DNA of 11,359 nucleotides from an uncultured Porphyromonas sp. (lineage in GTDB: Bacteria > Bacteroidota > Bacteroidia > Bacteroidales > Porphyromonadaceae): positions 1 to 11,359 of the forward strand of contig CAKMOP010000072.1 in assembly GCA_927910985.1 (NCBI GenBank), written 5' to 3'. Numbering within the stretch: the stretch's first letter is position 1; every line of letters starts with the position of its first letter. Positions 1 to 5,859 of the stretch are shown here, piece by piece. The position numbers and the translations under genes are program-made. The notes beneath the pieces were generated by a model. It saw only the letters and a program-made list of their open reading frames with translations. It made no database searches and had not been told where the DNA came from.

Positions 1-608
1 TGATGCGCTTACACTTCGATGGGCAGGAGTTTGAGTTCCCCATCGATCAGCTTGCCCTTCAAGGGCCGCACAACCTACAGAATGCGATGGCGGCTTCTAT
101 CGCAGCACTACGCTTAGGTGTTCCTCACGATGTGCTACGTCGCGCCTTGAGTGACTTCGTCAACGTGCCTCACCGCCTGGAGAAGGTCGGGGTGCTCGAT
201 GGCGTGCGCTATATCAATGACTCCAAGGCGACCAATGTCAGCTCCACCTACTACGCCCTCAGGACGATGACGACTCCCTATGTACTCATCCTCGGTGGTG
301 AAGATAAGGGGAATGACTATCTGGATATCACAGAGCTGATTACCTCTGGGGCACGCGGGCTGGTCTTCCTCACGACCGATGTGCTGAAGCTGTACAAGAG
401 CTTCCACGGCAAGGTGCCTCAAATCGCTTCCGCCCTCTCGATGGAGGAAGCTATAGGGCACGCTCGTGCTATGGCGCAGCCCGGAGATACGGTGCTCCTT
501 TCTCCAGCATGTGCGAGCTTCGACCTCTTCAAGAGCTATATCCATCGTGGAGACTGCTTCCGTGAGGTGGTACAAGGTCTGATCCAATCCGAAGAGAAGC
601 ATGGCTAA
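1..608 (+). CDS. murD: MurD, UDP-N-acetylmuramoylalanine--D-glutamate ligase (C-terminal part)
   Basis: MurD is the cytoplasmic ATP-dependent ligase that adds D-glutamate to UDP-MurNAc-L-Ala in peptidoglycan precursor synthesis. About 200 residues are present; the N-terminal UDP-binding domain and most of the central ATPase domain lie off the left edge, since the family is usually about 440-460 residues. The ATG at position 3 is internal, not the start. Mur ligase motifs seen, counted from that ATG: GPHNLQNAMAA (21-31), PHRLE (56-60), NDSKATN (72-78), GGEDKG (98-103) and LSPACASFD (166-174) followed by a YIHRGDCF block. These are the end of the central domain and the C-terminal glutamate-binding Rossmann-like domain. 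The stop codon overlaps the ftsW start by 8 bp, which suggests translational coupling in a dcw-type operon. Identity is secure. Confidence 0.96.
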   Translation, partial: MRLHFDGQEFEFPIDQLALQGPHNLQNAMAASIAALRLGVPHDVLRRALSDFVNVPHRLEKVGVLDGVRYINDSKATNVSSTYYALRTMTTPYVLILGGEDKGNDYLDITELITSGARGLVFLTTDVLKLYKSFHGKVPQIASALSMEEAIGHARAMAQPGDTVLLSPACASFDLFKSYIHRGDCFREVVQGLIQSEEKHG

Positions 609-1903
609 AGAGCAAGACTTGGCTGAGCCCAAGCTGTCATGGACGCGCCGTGTCTTCAGTGGAAACGGTCTCCTGTGGGCTTTGTACTTCCTGCTCCTTT
701 TGGTCTCGCTCTATACGGTATCGAGTGCGTTAAGCTCGGAGGTATATAAGAGCCTATCGTCTGGCGGGGGAACGAATCCTATCCTTAAGCATTGTTTGAT
801 GCTCTTCTTAGGGGGGAGCTGCCGCTGTCCTTTGCAGTACGATTAAGGGTCGCGCACTGCGCTATACTTTACCTCGGAGCTACTTGCTCGCAATGATAGG
901 GCTCTGCATCGCTCAGTTCGTCTTAGGGGTGAATACGAACGGTGCAGAGCATGGATTCGTGTGCTGGGGATGACGCTCCAGCCCTCGGAGTTTTACCGCA
1001 TCTTGCCTGGTGCTGTGGGGAGCGTATGTCGCAGGGAAGGATACAGTAGAGAACCCACAGAAGGAGCGTGCCTATTGGGTCTACTGGATTATTATCTTCC
1101 TGCTCTCGATCCTTATTCTCGTCAGCAACCTCTCTACCTTCCTGATCTTCTTTGCCTTCTTGTACCTTTATTCGTGGGTGCTCAAGGCTCCGAAGCGCTT
1201 TATGTATCGCGTCTCGGTCATCGGGATTGGGGTCATTGCGCTGGGTGGAGCTTATCTCTATTTAGCTCCCGAAAGTATGCTCCCGGGGCGTGCCGTGACG
1301 TGGCACAACCGTCTCCACGGAGCGGTCAATGAGCGCGCGGATAAGTTCGCCATCACGGATGCGAATCGTCAGGAGCAGATGGGGCGTATGGCGATCGCCA
1401 ACTCCAAGCTCTTGGGACGCGGCCCGGGGAACAGCAAGATGCGTGACTCGCTCTCGCAGGCGTACTCTGACTACCTCTATGCGATCATCATCGAAGAATA
1501 TGGCTTCTTAGGCCTCATCTTCATCCCGTCGCTTTACTTCGCCTGGATGCTCATCGGCTATCGAGAGGCGCGGAAGCAGACGAACGTCTATCGCAGTAAT
1601 CTCATCAAAGGCTTCGGGATCCTCTATCCAATGCAGGCTCTGGTGAATATGATTGTTGCTTCGGGGATCATCACTACAGGGCAGACGCTTCCGCTGATCA
1701 GCTATGGGGGCTCATCGATCATTGCGACAAGTATCGCCTTCGGCATCATGATATCTGCTTCTAAGATCGATAGGCCCAAGCGCACAGAAGCACTTGCTCA
1801 AGCTGCCGCGAGCGAACAGACAGCTCCAGAAGTCGCCTGTCCTGAGGAGGAAGAGGCGACAGAGATCCCCCTGACTTCGACCGAAACACAAGACATCGAA
1901 TAG
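601..1903 (+). CDS. ftsW: FtsW, SEDS-family septal peptidoglycan polymerase, interrupted by three frameshifts as read
   Basis: FtsW is the multi-pass membrane glycosyltransferase that polymerises lipid II at the septum with its partner PBP. The product is readable only across three frames. Frame 1 (601 to about 811) gives the N-terminus, one membrane segment and NPILKHCLML. Frame 2 (about 812-949) continues with GGAAAVLCSTIKG and ends at VNTNGAE. Frame 1 (about 952-1002) gives WIRVLGMTLQPSEFYRI. Frame 2 (1007-1903) gives LVLWGAYVAG and the remainder. Family hallmarks are NGAxRW, QPSEF, the GRGPGNSKMRDSL and SDYLYAIIIEEYG block with its conserved Asp, and TGQTLPLISYGGSS. The span of about 433 codons fits the family. 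The C-tail after the last membrane segment (about 40 residues) is acidic and low-complexity. The gene overlaps murD by 8 bp and ends 5 bp before murG. Because ftsW is generally essential, sequence errors are likelier than a real pseudogene. Confidence 0.9.
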
Positions 1904-1908
1904 AAACT

Positions 1909-3024
1909 ATGATCCAGCGTGCTATCATCAGCGGTGGCGGGACGGGCGGGCATATCTTCCCTGCTGTCTCGATCGCCGAGGCTCTTCGCCGCCGTTACCC
2001 AGATATTGATATTCTCTTCATCGGCGCCGAAGGGCGTATGGAGATGGAGCGTGTACCCCAAGCGGGCTTCCCCATCCGTGGGCTGAAGATCCGTGGTCTT
2101 GACCGCAAGCGTCCGTGGCGCAATATCGGCGTACTACGTGACTTCCTGCGTGCGCTCATCACCGCTCGCGATATTATTCGTGAGTTCCGCCCCGAGATCG
2201 TCATCGGTGTTGGCGGCTATGCCAGTGCTCCGACGCTCAAGGCTGCTCAGAGCTTGGGCGTACCTACGCTCATCCAGGAGCAAAATTCCTACGCGGGGGT
2301 GACGAACAAGTTCTTGGCGCGCCGTGCCGACCGCATTTGTGTCGCTTACCCCGAGATGGAGCGCTTCTTCCCGAAGGAGAAGATCGTGCTGACGGGTAAT
2401 CCCCTGCGTCCTGCGATTGAGTATATGGAGGATGGACTGCGAGCGGAAGCACTGCGCTACTTCGGTTTGCCTGCTGATACCAAGCGTGTTGTCGTCGTTA
2501 TCGGTGGTAGCTTGGGTGCGCTGAGCATCAATGAGAGTATCGGCTCGCGCCTGGATGAATGGGCTAAGTCGGGCGTAGCGCTGATCTGGCAGACGGGTAA
2601 GGGCTTCGAGGCGAAGGCGCAGGAGCTGCTCAAGGCGTACGACTTCCCTGTCTACTCTTCAGCCTTCATCCAGCGTATGGACTTGGCTTATGCCGTGGCG
2701 GATGTTGTAGTGTCGCGCGCTGGTGCCAGCTCGATCTCGGAGCTCTGCTTCCTCGGTAAGCCTACCATCCTCGTCCCTTCGCCCAACGTAGCCGAAGACC
2801 ACCAGACGAAGAATGCTTTGGCTCTTTCGACGCGCTCAGCAGCCTTGCTGATCCCGGATACCGAGGCGCGTGCGGAACTGACTCCTCGTGCTATTGCGCT
2901 CGTCCAAGATCCCACGCAGTGTGCTTCACTCTCGGAAGAGATACGTAAGCTCGCCCTCACGGAGGCTGCCGATCGTATCGTGGACGAAGCCGAGAAGTTA
3001 GTGGCGTTTGCTCCGAAGAAGTAA
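1909..3024 (+). CDS. murG: MurG, lipid II synthase (UDP-GlcNAc : lipid I GlcNAc transferase)
   Basis: MurG is a peripheral inner-membrane GT28-family glycosyltransferase that transfers GlcNAc from UDP-GlcNAc to lipid I, making lipid II, the substrate polymerised by FtsW. The 371-residue length is typical. The N-terminal acceptor domain has the glycine-rich GGGTGGH (9-15), GVGGYASAP (100-108) and QEQNSYAGVTNK (123-134). After the GNP hinge (163-165), the C-terminal UDP-GlcNAc domain has GGSLGA (199-204), WQTGKG (227-232), the RAGASSISEL signature (270-279) and a PSPNVAEDHQ loop (290-299). The start ATG lies 5 bp after the ftsW stop, as in a tightly packed operon. No Shine-Dalgarno is evident, which is usual in Bacteroidetes. 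The gene is intact. Unlike the usual dcw order, no murC follows; a strong hairpin and a convergent gene follow instead. Confidence 0.98.
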   Translation: MIQRAIISGGGTGGHIFPAVSIAEALRRRYPDIDILFIGAEGRMEMERVPQAGFPIRGLKIRGLDRKRPWRNIGVLRDFLRALITARDIIREFRPEIVIGVGGYASAPTLKAAQSLGVPTLIQEQNSYAGVTNKFLARRADRICVAYPEMERFFPKEKIVLTGNPLRPAIEYMEDGLRAEALRYFGLPADTKRVVVVIGGSLGALSINESIGSRLDEWAKSGVALIWQTGKGFEAKAQELLKAYDFPVYSSAFIQRMDLAYAVADVVVSRAGASSISELCFLGKPTILVPSPNVAEDHQTKNALALSTRSAALLIPDTEARAELTPRAIALVQDPTQCASLSEEIRKLALTEAADRIVDEAEKLVAFAPKK

Positions 3025-3047
3025 CCGAACTCCTTCCGAAGAAATAG

Positions 3048-3092
3048 AGCAGAGGCTGCGACCTGGGATATCCCGAGGTCGCAGCCTCTGCT
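3048..3092. terminator. 17-bp perfect hairpin between convergent murG and the outer-membrane protein gene
   Basis: Arms 3048-3064 and 3076-3092 are perfectly complementary over 17 bp. The 11-nt interior is itself nearly palindromic (GGGATATCCC at 3065-3074), so the stem can extend by about 3 bp past a one-base bulge. It starts 23 bp after the murG stop and lies 32 bp beyond the stop of the opposing gene, so it could serve both directions. No clear T-tract follows on either strand, so intrinsic termination is likely but not certain. It could also be an mRNA-stabilising 3' stem. Confidence 0.7.
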
Positions 3093-3124
3093 GTATGATG
3101 AGCCGTGTGGCTCGAGGTGTGCGC

Positions 3125-3667
3125 TTAGAGCTTGAAGGTCACACCGAGGTTGAGGTTCGAGATACCATAACCAAGTTCGGCGAAGGCACCTACACTTTCG
3201 GTGAAGAAGTAGCGAGCACCGAGATAAGCTGTGATGCCGATGTCGCTGCTGGCAGCCTTGACACCAGGGATAGCCTCACCAGACCAAGAGGAAGAGGCTA
3301 AGTTGTAGGAGAGCATCAGCCCTGCATAGGTGTCGAGCTTGGGGGCGAACTGATAGTGGAAGGCGCCGCGAGCACCGAGGATGGCATAGGACGAGCGGTA
3401 CTTCGATACACCATAGTTTGCGCTGCTGGCCGTGTAGCCGACATAGCCCCCGACGGAGATAGAGCCGTTGTTGCCGTTGATGAGGTTGTCGACGACACCG
3501 TAGTCAAGGCTCACGGAGAGGGGAGGGATGGTGAGGTTGGAGTAGATGGAGCCGATACCGATACCAGCGTTGACAGCCGTAGAGCCCTTGTGGAAGATTT
3601 CCTGAGCATTGGCGAGGCTGACACTACCTACGAGGGCGAGTGCAGCGAGGAATACTTTCTTGATCAT
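3125..3667 (-). CDS. Small outer-membrane beta-barrel protein (porin-like/OmpX-like)
   Basis: This encodes a 180-residue exported protein. The N-terminus is a classic signal peptide: MIKK, a hydrophobic stretch (FLAALALVGSVSL) and an ANA cleavage site before QE, leaving a mature protein of about 157 residues. The mature part alternates small and aromatic residues in a beta-barrel pattern (VGGYVGYTAS, ARGAFHYQF, AYLGARYFF, AELGYGISNLNLGVTFKL), which suggests about eight strands and an outer-membrane location. The PPLSVSLDYGVVDNL segment with a following glycine-rich strand is a pattern I recall from Bacteroidetes outer-membrane beta-barrel proteins. The reading frame is open upstream to 3772, but ATG 3665-3667 is chosen because the signal peptide begins there and a promoter lies about 60 bp upstream. 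Specific function is unknown; it is not recognisably a TonB-dependent receptor. Confidence 0.85.
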   Translation of the reverse strand: MIKKVFLAALALVGSVSLANAQEIFHKGSTAVNAGIGIGSIYSNLTIPPLSVSLDYGVVDNLINGNNGSISVGGYVGYTASSANYGVSKYRSSYAILGARGAFHYQFAPKLDTYAGLMLSYNLASSSWSGEAIPGVKAASSDIGITAYLGARYFFTESVGAFAELGYGISNLNLGVTFKL

Positions 3668-3735
3668 ATACTTTTTGTGAAATAATGAAGTCGTGGAAGA
3701 ACCTTTGGATAGCCATATCCAATGTCTCCGCTCCA

Positions 3736-3743
3736 CAAAGATA
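3736..3743 (-). promoter_or_regulatory. Bacteroidetes-type -7 element for the outer-membrane protein gene
   Basis: On the minus strand this reads TATCTTTG, a full match to the Bacteroidetes -7 consensus TAnnTTTG. A CTTG lies about 20 nt upstream, a partial match to the -33 TTTG. The implied start of transcription leaves a leader of about 60 nt before ATG 3667. It sits downstream of the nhaA terminator, so the gene appears independently transcribed. Confidence 0.55.
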
Positions 3744-3760
3744 AAGGGAAGCCCGCAAAG

Positions 3761-3803
3761 AAACAAGCTCAATCCGTTCGCTGCGAATGGATTGAGCTTG
3801 TTT
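3761..3803 (-). terminator. nhaA transcription terminator hairpin
   Basis: A 20-bp stem (3761-3780 with 3784-3803) contains one G-U/G-T pair and has a 3-nt loop. It begins 16 bp after the nhaA stop on the minus strand. The minus-strand transcript leaves the stem as GTTTCTTT, a short U-rich tail, consistent with an intrinsic terminator. On the plus strand the exit is GTTTGTGATTT, so weak bidirectional function is possible. Confidence 0.75.
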
Positions 3804-3819
3804 GTGATTTAGGGGTGCG

Positions 3820-5166
3820 CTACTTGTCTTCGCTTGCTGGGAGGAAGCGGTGTAGTAGGGCATAGCCGACGACTCCAGAGACGATGGTGCCAGCGAAGAT
3901 GCCGAGCTTGGCTTCGTTGAGGAGCTGTGCCATATCGGGCGCATCGTAGGCGAGGTTGGCGATGAAGAGGGAGACGGTGAAGCCGATGCCACCGAGTACC
4001 GAGAGGCTGATGAGGCGAGGGAGATTCATCCCTTCGGGCCAGTCGCAGAGCTTGACACGTATGGCGATATAGGTGAAGAGGCTGATTCCTACGGTCTTCC
4101 CGAGGAAGAGCCCCATCAGGATGGCTAAGGGGAGACCTAAGAGCATATCCGCCGAGATATTCCCGAAGGATACTCCAGCATTGACGAAGGCAAAGAGGGG
4201 AAGAATAAAGTAGTCGACCAAGGGCTTCAGGGCGTGCTCGAGCGTCTGGACCGGACTGATGGCACTGCCTGCGGTGTGCTTGATCTCCTCGATGCGCTCC
4301 ATCTGTTCGTGCGAGAGAACGAGGGCGCGTGAAGATTCGCGAGTCTCCGTAGAGAGGCCGCTGGTCTGCTCGTGGAGCTTGCGTGACAGTTCGCGGATAT
4401 GCACCTTCGTCCCAGCAGGGATACAGAGAGCCACGAGGACACCGGCAATCGTCGGGTGGATACCCGACTGCAGGAAGAGTGCCCAGACGGCGATACCTGC
4501 GATGATGTATGGCTCGAGCGTGTGTACACGCAGTCTTCCAAGGAGTAGGACGAAGGCGACTAAGATCAGTCCGATGACTAAGGGCAGTACGGCGACTCCC
4601 TCACTGTAGAAGAGGGCGATGACGATGATGCCCCCGATGTCATCGGCTACGGCCAGCGTAGCCAGGAAGATGTACAGGCTCTTGGGGACGCGTGCACCTA
4701 AGGCGCTAAGTACGGCTAAGGCAAAGGCGATGTCGGTAGCCATCGGGATGGCAGCCCCGATGCTCTCTGGGTGATTGGGCGTGATGAGCAGGAAGAAGAG
4801 GACGGGGAAGAGCATCCCTCCGAGGGCGGCGATGACGGGAAGCAGTGCCTTCTTCGGCGAGGCTAATTCCCCGACGAGGAGCTCCTGCTTGATCTCCAGC
4901 CCCACGACGAAGAAGAAGATCGCCATAAGGGCGTCATTGACGACCTGGCTGATGGTCATCGTATGCCCCATATGTCGGAAGAGCTCGATACCTCCGATGA
5001 TGACTTGCACGGGGTAGTGGAGGAAGTCCAGGTAGCGAGCATTCCACGAGGAATTAGCGATGGTGACGGCTATGATCGTGGCGATGAAGAGCAGCACCGA
5101 GGGATTGGGGCGAAAGGCTGAGAGACGCTGGCGTAGAGAGAGCCTTTGGGTAGGAGTAGTACTCAT
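3820..5166 (-). CDS. nhaA: NhaA, Na+/H+ antiporter
   Basis: NhaA is an inner-membrane secondary transporter that exchanges about two H+ for one Na+ (or Li+), for sodium tolerance and alkaline pH homeostasis. The 448-residue protein has about 12 hydrophobic segments. Diagnostic motifs: WNARYLDFLHYPVQ (41-54), the VVNDALMAIFFFVVGLEIK block (75-93), PMATDIAFAL with D145, and LAVADDIGGI with the adjacent aspartates D175/D176, corresponding by motif to E. coli D133 and D163/D164. Further on are LPLFAFVNAGV, LGKTVGISLF (the lysine matches the conserved K300 region) and LGGIGFTVSLFIANL. A charged loop of about 45 residues (RELSRKLHEQTSG onward to the IKHTAG segment) lies between the two halves, as in the longer NhaA subfamily. 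The gene is intact, with a leader of about 120 nt and its own terminator. Confidence 0.97.
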   Translation of the reverse strand: MSTTPTQRLSLRQRLSAFRPNPSVLLFIATIIAVTIANSSWNARYLDFLHYPVQVIIGGIELFRHMGHTMTISQVVNDALMAIFFFVVGLEIKQELLVGELASPKKALLPVIAALGGMLFPVLFFLLITPNHPESIGAAIPMATDIAFALAVLSALGARVPKSLYIFLATLAVADDIGGIIVIALFYSEGVAVLPLVIGLILVAFVLLLGRLRVHTLEPYIIAGIAVWALFLQSGIHPTIAGVLVALCIPAGTKVHIRELSRKLHEQTSGLSTETRESSRALVLSHEQMERIEEIKHTAGSAISPVQTLEHALKPLVDYFILPLFAFVNAGVSFGNISADMLLGLPLAILMGLFLGKTVGISLFTYIAIRVKLCDWPEGMNLPRLISLSVLGGIGFTVSLFIANLAYDAPDMAQLLNEAKLGIFAGTIVSGVVGYALLHRFLPASEDK

Positions 5167-5249
5167 CTTTTATATCTAAGTGGGCTAGGACGAAGGAGCA
5201 CATTGTGCGAATTGTGGTGTTTGTGGATGGTCTGGGGATAAAGGAAGGA

Positions 5250-5271
5250 TCAGTCTTCAGGGGAAGACTGA
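5250..5271 (-). other. Hairpin in the nhaA leader
   Basis: A 9-bp perfect stem (5250-5258 with 5263-5271) closes a 4-nt loop. It lies about 85 nt upstream of the nhaA ATG and inside the leader predicted from the promoter-like element at 5296-5303. It could be a leader regulatory structure or a chance hairpin. I see no match to a known riboswitch fold. Confidence 0.35.
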
Positions 5272-5295
5272 CCATTATGTTCCGAACCAACACAA

Positions 5296-5303
5296 CAAAG
5301 TTA
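5296..5303 (-). promoter_or_regulatory. nhaA: Candidate nhaA promoter (-7 element)
   Basis: On the minus strand this reads TAACTTTG, matching the Bacteroidetes TAnnTTTG -7 consensus. No convincing TTTG sits 19-21 nt upstream, so only half of the promoter is supported. Transcription from here would give a leader of about 120 nt containing the 5250-5271 hairpin. Confidence 0.4.
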
Positions 5304-5495
5304 GCGTATTTGCACTAAATAGCCTTGCAGTAGGTGATTTTGTTCACTCTGATAGGATGTGCTCTGCCGCATAAGATGTACCCAATAGTTCGCCTGCGAG
5401 AGGGACAAAGTTGGCTGAGCTTGCTTCGCTCTATGGAGCTTGGCGCGCGCGAGGCGTACGTAGGGTGGGGGAGAGTGATATGGCTTGGCGGAGCA
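5304..5495. other. Non-coding stretch with no recognised content
   Basis: Short open frames on both strands here (for example 5334-5549 plus and 5301-5522 minus) have no protein-like composition, no recognisable motif and no promoter or start context, and they overlap each other and the repeat array. A GAGCTTG heptamer occurs twice about 20 nt apart near 5416-5441, followed by a GC-rich segment. I see no tRNA, insertion-sequence end or structured RNA with confidence. Confidence 0.4.
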
Positions 5496-5496
5496 A

Positions 5497-5594
5497 GCAA
5501 TATAGGTCGTCAGGTCGATCAATATAGGTCGCGGGGAAAAGCAATATAGGTCATTGAGCTGAGCAATATAGCTTTGAGCGGTGACCTATATTGG
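5497..5594 (+). repeat. Array of 12-bp repeats with exact 22-bp period, closed by an inverted copy
   Basis: The core GCAATATAGGTC starts at 5497, 5519 (first base T), 5541 and 5563 (last four bases diverged), exactly 22 bp apart each time. The 10-bp spacers between cores are unrelated in sequence. At 5583-5593 the complement GACCTATATTG appears in inverted orientation, so the third copy and the inverted copy can form an 11-bp stem enclosing the fourth. A weak 7/12 match one period earlier (5475) may be a decayed copy. A 22-bp period places the cores on nearly the same DNA face, as with iterons or multi-site operators. It could also be the core of a small non-autonomous repeat element. It lies about 330 bp upstream of the nhaA start and about 265 bp upstream of the DUF4954 gene. 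Confidence 0.85.
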
Positions 5595-5757
5595 TTGGTA
5601 TCGCTCCCCTTATGGAGTAGCTGTCTCCTGCATAGGCGGTATGCCGTGGGTGTGGCTGATAAGGGTGCTGTTTGTGACGATGAAGGAAGGGACGCTGCGC
5701 TGGAATAAGGCCTTTGAACAGACTGGCTTCAAGGACGCGGCTGAGGTGTGTAGATAA
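5578..5757 (+). pseudogene. Possible remnant of a DUF5117-type zinc-dependent metalloprotease
   Basis: A short open frame ends at TAA 5755-5757. Its last 26 codons, from ATG 5680, contain LRWNKAFEQTGFKDA, which closely resembles the WNxAFExxGFKxA segment I recall from the large Bacteroidetes zinc-dependent metalloproteases with DUF5117/DUF5118 domains. Those proteins are about 800 residues, and the HExxH zinc site that should follow is absent because a stop intervenes. The preceding codons look only weakly protein-like and run back into the repeat array, so this is best read as a small relic. Chance resemblance over about 15 residues is possible. Confidence 0.35.
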
Positions 5758-5801
5758 AGAGGCTTTTTAGAAGTATGGTGTTTTGTATTGAGCGGGTGTA
5801 A

Positions 5802-5833
5802 TTTCTGTTAATAAAAGGAAGTGTGTACTTTTG
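5802..5833 (+). promoter_or_regulatory. Promoter of the DUF4954 gene
   Basis: TACTTTTG at 5826-5833 matches the Bacteroidetes -7 consensus TAnnTTTG. TTTC at 5802-5805 lies 20 nt upstream, a three-of-four match to the -33 TTTG. The predicted transcript would have a leader of only about 20 nt before ATG 5860. The surrounding 5760-5859 segment is markedly AT-rich compared with the flanking genes, as expected for a promoter. Confidence 0.6.
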
Positions 5834-5859
5834 TATGACAATTTTATAAATAGAGAAGA

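Noticed and set aside
135..632. 165-codon minus-strand open frame over murD
   Set aside because: It is antisense to unmistakable MurD motifs and has no recognisable protein features.
961..1332. Separate 123-codon gene inside ftsW
   Set aside because: Only its first codons (VLGMTLQPSEFYRI) are FtsW; the rest is an out-of-frame reading of the same gene created by the frameshift.
3668..3772. Longer N-terminus for the outer-membrane protein starting at 3772
   Set aside because: It would bury the signal peptide inside the protein and would start upstream of the promoter-like element at 3736-3743.
5167..5300. nhaA-I/nhaA-II type riboswitch
   Set aside because: The known classes are reported from other phyla as far as I recall, and the single 9-bp hairpin does not resemble a complex aptamer.
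5334..5549. 71-codon plus-strand open frame in the intergenic region
   Set aside because: It runs into the repeat array, has no promoter or start context and looks random; minus-strand frames in the same place are equally open.
5497..5594. CRISPR array
   Set aside because: Repeats are only about 12 bp with 10-bp spacers, the last copy is inverted and no cas genes are nearby.
5578..5594. Insertion-sequence terminal inverted repeat
   Set aside because: No transposase, matching opposite end or target-site duplication can be seen; the inverted copy belongs to the 22-bp array.
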